This document shows, piece after piece, positions 1 to 8,790 of a DNA stretch of 64,000 nucleotides. Origin of the DNA: Acidobacteriota bacterium. GTDB lineage: Bacteria; Acidobacteriota; Blastocatellia; RBC074. The first letter of the stretch is position 1; the number at the start of each line of letters is the position of its first letter. The stretch is taken from contig JADJLO010000021.1 in NCBI GenBank assembly GCA_016710075.1, positions 1 to 64,000 of the forward strand, written 5' to 3'. Both the position numbers and the translations under genes were made by a program. The notes below the pieces were generated by a model, which saw nothing but the letters and a program-made list of their open reading frames with translations, had not been told where the DNA came from and did not search any database.

Positions 1-53
1 GCGGAAAGTTTAAAGCATGAACCGATGATACGTGGATCATTGAAAACAGCCGG

Positions 54-96
54 ACTCCATGGAGTGCGGCGACCTGTCGCCGCTTTGGTAGTCCTG
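54..96. repeat. Intact stem-loop repeat (empty copy of the IS target)
   Basis: An 8-bp stem GCGGCGAC/GTCGCCGC (66-73 and 76-83) with a 2-nt loop is flanked by the palindrome ACTCCATGGAGT (54-65) on one side and TTTGGTA (84-90) on the other. The reverse complement of this whole unit matches the two flanks of the IS element at about 170-186 and 1911-1931. It therefore looks like an uninterrupted copy of the site into which the IS inserted. GTCCTG at 91-96 recurs inverted at 153-158, so the two copies form a larger inverted pair. Confidence 0.6.
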
Positions 97-186
97 TGGC
101 CACTCAAATATTGAGAAAAATATACTCCACCGCAAACTGACCACCGATTTAACAGGACTTCTGGAACAATACCAAAGCGGCGACAA

Positions 187-1910
187 GTGATACCGCTGGC
201 GAATTCTAAGTCCTTTGTTTTTAATCAAGCTACCTCCACCTCTCTGTTGAGATTGGTTATCAAGAAGTAAAGTGATGTCAGCTTTAGTCTGAATCAAGAA
301 CCATCTTTTGATGACAAGAATTGAACATAAAAGGAGCCTTGCGATGTCTTCAGATCCAACCGATCCCTGAAATTCCGGAAGAAACCCGCCGTGTTGCGCG
401 CGCGGCTTTTGCCAAAGGTAATCACTGGATGTCGCTGCGCGATGAGGTTGAGTTCGATTTATACCGATGAAGACTTTGCCGACTTTTGTTTCCGTCAGGC
501 GGCCAAAGTTTGCCGCTCGATGATGCCGGTCTGGATGCTTCGGTCTTCAGTGAATTCCGTACGCGGTTGGTGGCCGGAGGAGCCGAAGCGCGCGTGCTCG
601 ATAAATTGCTGTTGTTGTGCCGGGAGCGGAAATTGTTGAAAGAGCGGGGTCGTCAACGGACTGATTCGACGCACATCATCGCCGCCGTTCGTCAGCTCAG
701 TCGTGTGGAGAATGTCGGGGAAACGATGCGCCAGGCACTCAACATCCTGGCCACGGTTGGAGCCCGAGTGGTTGCGCGGGCAAGCTCAGCCGGAGTGGGT
801 CGGAAGGCGCTACAAGGATCGAATGGATCAATATCGCTTGCCCAAGAGCGAAACCGAGCGGTTGTCGTTGGCTCAAAACAATTGGGCGGGATGGTGAGCA
901 ATTGCTCAGGGCGATCGATGACCCGGCGGCGCCTGTGTGGTTGTTGCCAAATTCCAGCTGTCATCACGCTGCGACAAGGTCTGGATTCAACAATATTTCC
1001 CGGCGCAGGGGCCGGTCTGGCCCACGGCCAAGAGCATGGTTTTCCGCTGCGCCCGTCGGCATTCATTCGCCGTACGATCCGCAAGCGTTACTCGGAGAAA
1101 CGCGCTCGCAGTTAGGTCGGATATAAAGTCCATTTGACGGAAACCTGTGACCAAGAACTGCCGCGTTTGATCACACAAGTCGAAACGACCATTGCGCCAG
1201 TGCCTGACAGCGAAGCCTTGCCTGTGATTCAAGCCGATTTGGCGCAACGCCAGTTGCTGCCGGCCGAGCAATTGGCCGACGCCGGTTATGTGACTGCACG
1301 GCGGCTGGTGAGCAGCAGCCAACAACAGATTGATCTGTGTGGCCCGCCGCGCTCGGACAGCGCCTGGCAAGCCCGCGCTGGAACAGGCTTCGCCCGCCGA
1401 TTTCCTTTTTGACTTCCAACAACAGCAAGCACGCTGTCCGGCTGGAGAGTTCAGCAGCAGTTGGGAAAACACCACCGATCGCTATGGTAAAGAACAGGTC
1501 AAGATCAAATTTGCGGTGACCACTTGTCGCCCCTGTCAGCAGCGCGAGCAATGTACCAAGATCGATCGGCGCATCCTGACCCATTCGGCCCAAAGCCGAA
1601 ACACGCGCCTTGGAAGAGGCCCGGCAACGAGCCCAGACCAAGCAATACGCCATCACTCTACGCCCAACGTGCGGGCGTCGAAGGCGCAATCTCTCAAACA
1701 GTCCGGCGAAGCGGCTTGCGTCAAGCACGTTATCTTGGTTTGGCAAAAACGCGTTTTGCAACATCTGCTGACAACAACGGCAATCAATATTATTCGGCTC
1801 GTTAATTGGCTGACTGGCGTCCCCTTGGCGAAGACGCGTCAGTCGGCATTCGTTAAGTTAATGAAACCGGTGCCTTTAACATGCTGACGGGCATTCGCCA
1901 GCGGTATCAC
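187..1910 (+). mobile_element. IS1182-family insertion sequence, decayed
   Basis: Perfect 18-bp terminal inverted repeats lie at 187-204 (GTGATACCGCTGGCGAAT) and 1893-1910. Both ends are flanked by AA (185-186 and 1911-1912) and then by the two arms of a stem-loop, GCGGCGAC on the left (177-184) and GTCGCCGC on the right (1913-1920). The element thus sits in the loop of a palindromic repeat. Its length of about 1.7 kb is normal for IS1182 elements. Inside is one transposase gene, interrupted by frameshifts and an internal deletion, so the copy is probably unable to move by itself. Confidence 0.75.
344..1887 (+). pseudogene. IS1182-family transposase, frameshifted and internally deleted
   Basis: Translation in several frames recovers the family's landmarks in order. 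An N-terminal IPEIPEETRRVARAAF-type segment lies at about 360-410, then SLPLDDAGLDASVFSEF with RGRQRTDSTH at about 510-680. A cysteine-rich motif of the kind CRPCQQREQC follows at about 1527-1556, and the C-terminal LQHLLTTTAINIIRL segment lies at about 1757-1800. The start at 344 follows AAGGAG (331-336), but the frame stops after eight codons. Compared with full-length relatives, about 35-40 residues are missing where GGQ joins SLPLDDAG near 500. At least four frame changes are needed to read the whole protein. The identification is from recall of family sequence and is strong at both ends. Confidence 0.8.
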
Positions 1911-1931
1911 AAGTCGCCGCACTCCATGGAG

Positions 1932-2111
1932 GTCGCAAATTTGATGCGATTTGGGAAAGCGCTGCTACAAACTTTTAACTAATAGGGCCTTTCCACATCG
2001 GAGATTTATCTGGTGTCTTAAACCATGAAGGGCAGGGATTCAGTGAGCACTGAAGGAATGGATTTGCATCTTTAAACCTTGAACTTTAAACCTTGAACTT
2101 TAAACTCTGTT
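1932..2111. repeat. Spacer with family B short repeats
   Basis: No gene is seen. At 2071-2107 the string CTTTAAACCTTGAA/CTTTAAAC occurs as near-tandem units. They match the family B 7-mer repeats found at 12339-12355, 31628-31722 and 34775-34998. A small palindrome CAGTGAGCACTG lies at 2041-2052. The repeats end a few bases before the stop codon of the minus-strand gene that follows. Confidence 0.5.
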
Positions 2112-2630
2112 TTATTTGAGCAACTGCTCGATAACCTTACTGATTTCGCTGTAGCTCTCACCAGGATCGGTTCCGAATCCAACATATTTTTTGACGACAT
2201 TGCCCTGGCGGTCGATGATGATCACCGTCGGAATGGCGTCGAGGTTGAATGCCTTGTAAGCTTCCTGATCGGGATCACGCAGCACCGGCTGGGTAAATCC
2301 GTTCCTCTGGGCAAAGGTCTGAAGATTGGCGTCTGAACTGAAGTTTCTAGCCCCCTCGCGCGAGCCGTTGATGCTTACCCAGAAAACCTTCACCCCGCGA
2401 GCTGAATATCGATCCGAAATCTTTTGAAGAGCAGGAAGCTCCTTCGATTCCAGCGGCACCCACGTCCCGCCAAACGAGAGAACCACAATCTTTCCCTGCA
2501 GATCACTCAAACTGACCGTCTGCCCCTCAGTCGTTCGAAATGTCGCCGTTTGTGCCTGCGTACTTGAATAGAAACCGGTTACGGCCAGAATCACCATGAT
2601 CACTGTCTTACTGAAATATCGTCTGAGCAT
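2112..2630 (-). CDS. TlpA/redoxin-fold periplasmic protein lacking the CxxC pair
   Basis: The 172-residue product starts with a hydrophobic signal segment (residues about 8-26, ending TQAQ). A thioredoxin-like fold of the TlpA/AhpC-TSA type follows, with a beta strand KIVVLSFGGTW, DPDQEAYKAF, and the cis-proline loop IPTVIIID followed by GNVVKKYVG. Family members carry WCxPC after the first strand. Here that site reads GGTWVPLESKELP, so both redox cysteines are absent. The protein cannot do thiol-disulfide exchange in the usual way; a binding or structural role is possible (inference). It is a single gene, with family B repeats after its stop and a family A repeat some distance upstream. Confidence 0.7.
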   Translation of the reverse strand: MLRRYFSKTVIMVILAVTGFYSSTQAQTATFRTTEGQTVSLSDLQGKIVVLSFGGTWVPLESKELPALQKISDRYSARGVKVFWVSINGSREGARNFSSDANLQTFAQRNGFTQPVLRDPDQEAYKAFNLDAIPTVIIIDRQGNVVKKYVGFGTDPGESYSEISKVIEQLLK

Positions 2631-2767
2631 TTTTTAACTATCCTCCTGCTGCTGCTTCTTCTTCCGGGATAACCATCCCCACGATTTACGCCACTCAGAT
2701 GCATTAATTACCGAAATAGTTCGGTCGATTCTGGGCTTGGGAAACAATTGCTGTCAAATGGGGGGGA

Positions 2768-2931
2768 AGATTACGAAACATCCGAAATAAACGACCCAAC
2801 AAACGATAAGATAAAAGGGATAAATACCCGGTTTATTCCGCGCTTCATCTGTTATGGATATCATAACCAATGAACGCCTGAAAATTTTCGTTTGTTTCGT
2901 CTATTTCATGTGTTTCGTAATCCTTTTTCCG
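2768..2931. repeat. Family A compound inverted repeat, copy A1
   Basis: The left arm begins GATTACGAAACATCCGAAAT (2769-2788). The right arm, about 2885-2923, is its approximate reverse complement and ends TGTTTCGTAATC. The intervening 70 bases show no gene. The right arm ends within about ten bases of the stop codon of the crystallin-like gene. The rest of the 2631-2932 spacer is AT-rich with no recognisable gene. Confidence 0.65.
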
Positions 2932-2932
2932 G

Positions 2933-3757
2933 TCAGAAGACAAGGACGAGGGTGGAGTTATCCTTTGCGTTACCGATCCGGCCGAAGTCCGATGACGGCG
3001 GCGGCATCGGAGGTTGAGGGCCGGGCAGGAGGTAAAGGCTTCTGAAAGTGAATGACGAGAACAGGCTGAGCTTGTTCTGCAGTTCGCTGTTCAGATCGGC
3101 GGCGCCGGCGACGACTTTCGGGTGCAGTTCGTCAAGGATATCTCCTGAAAAGATGCCTCCCTCGACCCAGGTGTGAGCCCATTTGACGTAACCCTTCACC
3201 TTTCCGTCGCTGCTCAGATAGAGGTAGATGTCATATCTGATGGTTGCGTCGTAATCGGGCCACCAGTCGAGTTCGACCCTCAGATCCTGTTCGATGCGGA
3301 CGAGCTTCTTGGTCGGGTCGAAACTCGGCCAGAAGAGACTGAAGACTCTCGGTTCGCCTCTTCTGTGAGCCTGCGTCCCTGCGAGTTTTTCGTCGAGCTT
3401 CGATTTGAATACGCCGGCGATCTGGTCCTTCAGTTCGACTGCGAATTCCGATTTGTTGCGGTTGATCAGCAGGGCGGACTCGATGTCGTCGTTGAGCTTG
3501 CTGCCGACGTTGCTCCACCAGCAGGTCCAGCCTTCGGACATGTTGAGTGACGCGTAGTCTCCCAGAAAGTCGTTGCCGGTGAATCCGTAAACGTTTCCGT
3601 CGAAACCTGAATAAGCGTTGGCGCGCATCGATGTGATCTCGTTCCGCAACTTGCTTCCGAATTTGATCCACCAGTAGCGCGAACCGTTACCAAGCGTGAA
3701 AGATTCCGAATACCCGCTGAAATTAGCGTGTTTGAAAAATTCTGCATAAACTGCCAT
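2933..3757 (-). CDS. Beta/gamma-crystallin-like domain protein
   Basis: The 274-residue product has no signal peptide. The N-terminal 95 residues resemble paired beta/gamma-crystallin Greek keys. One begins FFKHANFSGYSESF; the second has FTGNDFLGDYASLNMSEG. Both are followed by a WW-x-N/K-x-GSKL-x-(D/N) segment typical of calcium-binding microbial crystallins. The remaining 170 residues are not recognised; they are rich in aromatic residues (ELDWWPDYDATIRYDIYLYL) and end in a proline-rich tail. A GGAGG ribosome site precedes the ATG. The gene lies 15 bases downstream of another minus-strand gene, so the two are probably co-transcribed. The function is unknown; a role in structure or stress tolerance is only a guess from the fold. 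Confidence 0.6.
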   Translation of the reverse strand: MAVYAEFFKHANFSGYSESFTLGNGSRYWWIKFGSKLRNEITSMRANAYSGFDGNVYGFTGNDFLGDYASLNMSEGWTCWWSNVGSKLNDDIESALLINRNKSEFAVELKDQIAGVFKSKLDEKLAGTQAHRRGEPRVFSLFWPSFDPTKKLVRIEQDLRVELDWWPDYDATIRYDIYLYLSSDGKVKGYVKWAHTWVEGGIFSGDILDELHPKVVAGAADLNSELQNKLSLFSSFTFRSLYLLPGPQPPMPPPSSDFGRIGNAKDNSTLVLVF

Positions 3758-3772
3758 GACTTGCCTCCGGTC

Positions 3773-4285
3773 CTATTTTTTATTCTGGAATGCGCCGCCC
3801 GGCTCACCCTCGATATCCTTGAATTCGCCTGTGCCGAAAACTGCGCGGGCGATGATGCGCTGAAGATCCTCGTTTGATTGATCGGCGTCTGACTGGATCT
3901 GCAGATCTCTCATCTGCCCGAGTATCTTCGTCATCATCAGCTCGCGATTCGCGGTATTCAGCGAATCGAGATTTCTGCGGATGCTGTCGCGCAGGGTTTT
4001 CGGAGATTCCCTGTGCAGCAGCGGTTTGAGTGCATCGGGAACCGGATTCGAATCCCTGACCGCCATTCTGTAATCGAGGTCATTCATTCGAATCTCCTCG
4101 TGTGTCGGTATCAGCACGGAGTCGGCGGAGATCAATACCTGCGAGCTCATCTGCGCGCTCGATCCTTTATCGAGAAGCATCCTGTTTTTCGGGAACATGC
4201 CGTGCTCTGCGGCAAGCTTCAGTTCCATCTCGATCCGTTCGTTCCGGCTCAATTTCTCAACTTCTGCCCGAGATAGCTTGGCCAT
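3773..4285 (-). CDS. Hypothetical protein, charged and mostly helical
   Basis: The 170-residue product is not recognised. It begins MAKLSRAEVEKLSRNERIE, is rich in charged residues and predicted helices, and has no signal peptide or membrane segment. A perfect AGGAGG ribosome site precedes the start. It is the first gene of a likely two-gene unit with the crystallin-like gene and is divergent from the ECF sigma gene across a 329-base space. That arrangement makes it a candidate member of the sigma/kinase neighbourhood, but nothing in the sequence shows a function. Confidence 0.6.
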   Translation of the reverse strand: MAKLSRAEVEKLSRNERIEMELKLAAEHGMFPKNRMLLDKGSSAQMSSQVLISADSVLIPTHEEIRMNDLDYRMAVRDSNPVPDALKPLLHRESPKTLRDSIRRNLDSLNTANRELMMTKILGQMRDLQIQSDADQSNEDLQRIIARAVFGTGEFKDIEGEPGGAFQNKK

Positions 4286-4311
4286 ATACTTCCTCCTTCA
4301 TTTGATCATTT

Positions 4312-4335
4312 GATGAATGAAGCTGCTCATTCATC
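4312..4335. promoter_or_regulatory. Inverted repeat in divergent promoter region
   Basis: A perfect 9-bp dyad, GATGAATGA (4312-4320) and TCATTCATC (4327-4335), is separated by six bases. It lies 27 bases upstream of the minus-strand gene at 3773-4285 and in the space shared with the sigma factor gene. It could be an operator or a short hairpin in the leader of the minus-strand transcript. Confidence 0.35.
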
Positions 4336-4570
4336 CGACAGATAGAGGAGACCAGCCGGCGCGTTACAGTCGATTCGCGGATTCGTATCATCGATGCTTG
4401 CGGCGTGATTCAACGTTATCATCCACGAATACCGGCGACGGCTCGTTTTTCCCCTTCATTGAAGTAAGCGCAATCCGGGGGCGAAAACTTGAAGCGGTTT
4501 CCAAAAAATTCCAATTGCAAAAAATCGGAGAAGTTTGGAAAATTTTTCTGGCTTTTACGGAATGTAGGGC

Positions 4571-4576
4571 TATAAT
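4571..4576 (+). promoter_or_regulatory. Candidate -10 box upstream of ECF sigma gene
   Basis: A consensus TATAAT lies 38 bases before the sigma factor ATG. No good -35 hexamer stands 16-18 bases upstream, so recognition by the housekeeping sigma factor is plausible but not certain. The rest of 4336-4570 shows no gene. Confidence 0.35.
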
Positions 4577-4614
4577 CGCGGGCACTTGCGGTGGGATTCA
4601 GCCAATTGAAAAGT

Positions 4615-5187
4615 ATGAACCCAATCTCGAAACAAAATGTCACGCAATTGCTTCGCGCCTGGAGTCAGGGTGATGAAGGTGCGCTCAATCAGATTTACGA
4701 TCTGGTCTTTGATGAGCTTCACAGGCTGGCCCATCATTACATGAGCCGGGAGAATCCGGGGAATGTGATGCAAACAACGGCGCTGGTCAACGAGGCCTAT
4801 CTGAGACTGGCGAATGCCAGGGATCTGGACTGGAAGGATCGAGCGCATTTCTTTGCGGTATCGGCCAATGTCATGCGGCGGATACTGATTGACGGGGCGC
4901 GGGCACGCCGGGCGGATCGTCGCGGAGGCAAGGATATTCAAGTCGCCCTGGACGATGCACCTGAGGTCTCCACGCAGAACGACCCGGATCTGATCGCTCT
5001 CGACGATGCGCTCAAAGAGCTGGCGAAGGTCAATGAACGGCAGAGTCGGGTGGTCGAGTTGCGCTATTTCGGCGGACTGAGTGTGGAGGAGGCCGCCGAA
5101 GTGCTGGGAGTCTCGGCCGATACGGTGATGCGAGACTGGCGGTTTGCCAAGGCGTGGTTGAAACGAGAGATGGTTCGTACCAGTTGA
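4615..5187 (+). CDS. ECF-type RNA polymerase sigma factor (TIGR02999-like)
   Basis: The 190-residue product begins MNPISKQNVTQLLRAW and has the layout of the ECF subfamily seen in Acidobacteria and Planctomycetes. Region 2 has YDLVFDELHRLAHHYMSRE and TTALVNEAYLRL; region 4 has SRVVELRYFGGLSVEEAAEVLGVS, a helix-turn-helix that binds the -35 element. A GTG at 4591 would add eight residues; the ATG at 4615 matches the usual start of relatives. The kinase gene starts 27 bases downstream, so the two are likely co-transcribed. In such pairs the kinase is thought to control the sigma factor in place of a classical anti-sigma factor (known of the family in general, inferred here). Confidence 0.88.
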   Translation: MNPISKQNVTQLLRAWSQGDEGALNQIYDLVFDELHRLAHHYMSRENPGNVMQTTALVNEAYLRLANARDLDWKDRAHFFAVSANVMRRILIDGARARRADRRGGKDIQVALDDAPEVSTQNDPDLIALDDALKELAKVNERQSRVVELRYFGGLSVEEAAEVLGVSADTVMRDWRFAKAWLKREMVRTS

Positions 5188-5214
5188 TCCCGTTGATCAT
5201 GGAAGTGGGAGAAA

Positions 5215-7836
5215 ATGGCTTTTGACGTCCGGCTGACAATTGACGATATATTCCACGTGGCCTGCGACCTCAAGGATGAGGCTCGTTCAGTTTATCTTGA
5301 CGAGGCTTGCGCCGGAAACGGCGACCTGCGCCGCGAAGTCGAGGATCTGATCAGGCATCACGAAACATCCGCAACATTTCTCGAACGCCCGGCTTTGCAC
5401 GATGCCGCGATCCGGCTGGCCCGGAATGCCACCACTGCTGAAGAAGATCCTGGTAAAACGCCCGATTCTCCTGATTCTTCTGATTCTTCTGATGATGCCG
5501 GCTGGATGATCGGTCAATACCGCATTACCGGTCAGCTTGGGCGTGGAGGCATGGGCGTTGTCTACCTTGCCGACGACACATTGCTCGATCGACAGGTCGC
5601 GATCAAGGTCCTGCAGAAGAGCCAGATTCAGAATGAAGACCGGGTGGCGAGGTTTGCGCGCGAGGCACGGATGATGGAAGAGCTCAAACAGCTCAGACAT
5701 CCGAACATCGCGGAGATCTACGAGGAGACGACGCATCATGACAGCCCCTGCATTGTGCTGGAATATGTGCCGGGCGAGACGCTGGCCGACAGGCTCGAAC
5801 GGGGACCGATACCGGCGAATGAGGCTCTGCGCCTGGCGAAGCAGATTGCGGAGGCGTTGATCAGCGCGCATCGACAGCACATAGTTCATCGCGACCTCAA
5901 GCCGGCCAATATCAGAATCACTCCGGACGGCACGATCAAGGTTCTCGATTTCGGGCTCGCGAAGAGGTTTTATCCCGAGCCCGGCAGCGAGGAGATCAGC
6001 GAGTTCCAGACTCACAGCCTGTCGCTGACTGAAAGCGGGATGATCATCGGGACGCCGGCATACATGAGCCCCGAGCAGTGGAACGGCAGCGAAACGGATC
6101 AACGGACCGATCTGTGGGCGTTCGGCTGCGTTCTATACGAAATGCTGACCGGCAGGGCGCCGTTTTCGCGCAGGACCAGAGCCGAGACGATGAAGGCGAT
6201 TCTCGAATCTTCACCGGACTGGCAGTCGCTGCCGCAGGATACTCCGATCGTCATTCAGGATCTGCTCAGAAAGTGCCTCATCAGGGACTCGTCGCTTCGA
6301 CTCAAGCATACAGCCGAGGCGGGTCTGGCCATTGATCAAGCGTTGGGTGAAGGCCGTTTCGCACCTGGCTTGCTGATCAAATCATGGATCTGGAAGATCG
6401 ACCGCAAAGTGATCACTGCCGCCGCCGCCATCGCCATTGTCGCCGGCTCAATCGGCATCTGGAATTACCCGCCGGCGCGCAATTTCCTGTCACGGCGGCA
6501 GACATTCAGCATTGAGATCAGCGCCCGCGACGATCTGACGGCTATCCTGCAGAAAAAGTTCAAAGGCTCGAATCCGGAAGTTCTCAGAGCTGTCATGAAC
6601 AATGGAACCGATCTCACCGGCCGCGACGTTCTCGTCGATGAAGACGCCCGGGCTCTTCGTCAAAACCAGGATTACAAAAAAGGCATCGACGAAATCATCG
6701 ATGTCCTGAAAAAGAAGATCGCCGCGGAGGGCGCGACCGCGCAGATCCAGGCAATTCTGGCGCAGGCGCATCTCTTCCGCTATTACCTCATCGAAGACGA
6801 GCGCGATAAATCGGAAGCCGTGAAGCTGGCCGGCGAAGCCAAAAAGCTTGCCCCGGAATCGCTTGAGGTCATGATCGCTCTCGGAGAAGTTTTCAATGCG
6901 ATCGGATGGCAGCGCGATGCCATCCAGACCCTGACTGCCGCCGATTCGAAATACCCCGGCAATCCAGATGTGCTCATCGGCCTTGCCAGGGCTTATGATA
7001 TCGGCGGCGATGACGACGCGGCAGCCGGGAAATATTATCAGGCCGCAATCGATGCCCGCTTCAAACAGGATGGACAGTATTTCTGGAGTGATTACAATGA
7101 ACTAGGCGCCTTCTATTTTTCCCGCGGAAAATACGAAATGGCGGTTTGGAACTGGAGCAAAGTCATCGAGCTTGAGAAGCTCAACCCGACGGGATACAGC
7201 AATCTTGGCCAGGCGTTGATGGCTGAAGGTTGTTTGCAGCCGGCGATCGATGCCCTGACGAGTTCGATCAGGGTCCGGGGTACTCCTGAAGCATACATCA
7301 ATCTTGGCGCGGCTTTGATATACGCCGGTAGATACACCGCGGCGATCACTGTCATGGAAGACGTCACTAAAAGGCGGGTCGTTGAAGATCAGAATCAGAT
7401 GGAACTCTGGGGAAACCTTGGCGATGCTTACCGTCTAGGCGGCCGGCCGGATGACGCGGCCACAGCCTATGACAATGCGTTGAGGCTTGCGCAAAACCAT
7501 CTCCTTCAGCATCCTGGAGATTCTGACGTGATCTCGCAAAAGGCTGAATACGTGGCCAAACTCAATGCCCTCGGGCGTCAGAATAATGGCGGCGAGAATC
7601 CGATTCTGATCATTGACGATCTGCTCAAAAAACAGGCCGATTGCCTGAGCTGCCTTGTCTCCGGCGCCGTTGTCTTTCAAATTGCCGGCAACCGGAACAA
7701 GGCTTTGGAATATGCCGGCCAGGCAGTCGATGGCGGTTACAGCATCCCGCTGCTCCTGAACAATCCCGATCTCGCCGGATTGAGAGATCAAAGAGAATTC
7801 AGACAGTTGGCCGCGCGTTATCGGGCTAAATGCTGA
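5215..7836 (+). CDS. Membrane Ser/Thr protein kinase with TPR repeats
   Basis: The 873-residue product has an N-terminal helical region (1-75) and a Ser/Asp-rich linker. A Hanks-type kinase domain covers about 100-375, with the glycine loop GRGGMGVV, VAIK, catalytic HRDLKPAN (His near 225), DFG near 245, and GTPAYMSPEQ. One transmembrane segment (about 398-416) is followed by a C-terminal region of about 450 residues with several TPR-like units from about residue 500. All key kinase residues are present. The kinase would face the cytoplasm with the TPR region outside. It follows the ECF sigma gene and precedes two small genes, suggesting one regulatory cassette. The start at 5215 has a GGGAG ribosome site. 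Confidence 0.9.
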   Translation: MAFDVRLTIDDIFHVACDLKDEARSVYLDEACAGNGDLRREVEDLIRHHETSATFLERPALHDAAIRLARNATTAEEDPGKTPDSPDSSDSSDDAGWMIGQYRITGQLGRGGMGVVYLADDTLLDRQVAIKVLQKSQIQNEDRVARFAREARMMEELKQLRHPNIAEIYEETTHHDSPCIVLEYVPGETLADRLERGPIPANEALRLAKQIAEALISAHRQHIVHRDLKPANIRITPDGTIKVLDFGLAKRFYPEPGSEEISEFQTHSLSLTESGMIIGTPAYMSPEQWNGSETDQRTDLWAFGCVLYEMLTGRAPFSRRTRAETMKAILESSPDWQSLPQDTPIVIQDLLRKCLIRDSSLRLKHTAEAGLAIDQALGEGRFAPGLLIKSWIWKIDRKVITAAAAIAIVAGSIGIWNYPPARNFLSRRQTFSIEISARDDLTAILQKKFKGSNPEVLRAVMNNGTDLTGRDVLVDEDARALRQNQDYKKGIDEIIDVLKKKIAAEGATAQIQAILAQAHLFRYYLIEDERDKSEAVKLAGEAKKLAPESLEVMIALGEVFNAIGWQRDAIQTLTAADSKYPGNPDVLIGLARAYDIGGDDDAAAGKYYQAAIDARFKQDGQYFWSDYNELGAFYFSRGKYEMAVWNWSKVIELEKLNPTGYSNLGQALMAEGCLQPAIDALTSSIRVRGTPEAYINLGAALIYAGRYTAAITVMEDVTKRRVVEDQNQMELWGNLGDAYRLGGRPDDAATAYDNALRLAQNHLLQHPGDSDVISQKAEYVAKLNALGRQNNGGENPILIIDDLLKKQADCLSCLVSGAVVFQIAGNRNKALEYAGQAVDGGYSIPLLLNNPDLAGLRDQREFRQLAARYRAKC

Positions 7837-7887
7837 TTTTTATTTTATTTTTTCACAGAATCCAACATCGATTAATTGGAGTACCAA

Positions 7888-8304
7888 ATGCCGATTCCAG
7901 TTCCAATAGTTATTACGGTTACCGCCACGCCTGATCCAAATGATCCGGGCAAGTTGAATATTTCGACGGACAAACCTGACACGATTTTTCTTTCATACAT
8001 CGACGACGACCAGGTGAGGTGGGTGTGCAACGACGGGGATGTGGAGGTTCGCTTCGGACCGGCAAGCAATCCCTTCGACGCCGGAGCCTATGCCGGCGGC
8101 ACCTACCAGACTCAGCCTGGAGGATCCGTGATTTCCGGCTCGCTTGAGCCTGATCTGCTCAATCCCGATCCTGAAACCTTCAATACTTACAAGTACTCGA
8201 TCGTCGTCACCAGCACCGACAAGACCCGTGTTGGAACGCGCGACCCGAGATTCAAGACCAGGCGCAATACTGTTTATCGTGGAAGGAATACCGATAATAA
8301 ATAA
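7888..8304 (+). CDS. Small beta-rich hypothetical, paralogue of next gene
   Basis: The 138-residue product is not recognised. An ATG at 7888 preceded by TTGGAG is the best start. It is proline- and threonine-rich, probably all-beta, without a signal peptide. A central block, DVEVRFGPASNPFDAG then GGSVISG and KYSIVV, resembles KIEIRFSPNQSPFGG, RGGIALSG and NYIVLL in the product of the next gene. The two share an unnamed domain of about 90 residues. Position directly after the sigma/kinase pair suggests membership in the same transcription unit. Confidence 0.6.
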   Translation: MPIPVPIVITVTATPDPNDPGKLNISTDKPDTIFLSYIDDDQVRWVCNDGDVEVRFGPASNPFDAGAYAGGTYQTQPGGSVISGSLEPDLLNPDPETFNTYKYSIVVTSTDKTRVGTRDPRFKTRRNTVYRGRNTDNK

Positions 8305-8328
8305 CCGGCAATCAAAGGAAGAGGGAAG

Positions 8329-8790
8329 ATGAATCCGAATTTTTTATTGATCCTGATAATTATCCTCGCGGCCATCCTGTTGTGGAATCGCCGCCGGACC
8401 AGAGCGGAGCAGGAGCCATCGGAATTTCCGATCCCGCGGCCTGAGGACGATTTCGTGGAGGCTCCGAGGAAAGATGTTTCAATCGGTGTCGAGAGAGAGA
8501 ATGGCGTCCCCGTTTCTCTGACTGTGACGCCATCGAACCTTGTCATCGGTCCGGATGAGCAGGCTGCATGGAAGAGCATGGAAGGGAAGATTGAAATCCG
8601 TTTCAGCCCGAACCAGTCTCCGTTTGGTGGGACTTCATTTACCGCAGCCAGAGGCGGGATCGCGTTGTCGGGCAAACCTGCGCAGGCGACTTCTCTCAAT
8701 TACATCGTTCTATTGACGACCTCGGATGGCTACCTGATCAGGCAGGATGCCACGCTGACCGCTGCGAGCGGTCAGGATTCCGCATCATAA
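8329..8790 (+). CDS. Membrane-anchored small protein sharing the upstream domain
   Basis: The 153-residue product begins with a hydrophobic helix (residues 4-18, FLLILIIILAAILLW) followed by RRRTR, which predicts an anchor with a cytoplasmic C-terminus by the positive-inside rule. After an acidic linker comes the beta domain shared with the gene at 7888-8304. A clear GGAAGAGGGAAG ribosome site precedes ATG. It ends 19 bases inside the convergent Dabb gene. Not recognised otherwise; it could be a partner or target of the adjacent membrane kinase (inference). Confidence 0.6.
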   Translation: MNPNFLLILIIILAAILLWNRRRTRAEQEPSEFPIPRPEDDFVEAPRKDVSIGVERENGVPVSLTVTPSNLVIGPDEQAAWKSMEGKIEIRFSPNQSPFGGTSFTAARGGIALSGKPAQATSLNYIVLLTTSDGYLIRQDATLTAASGQDSAS

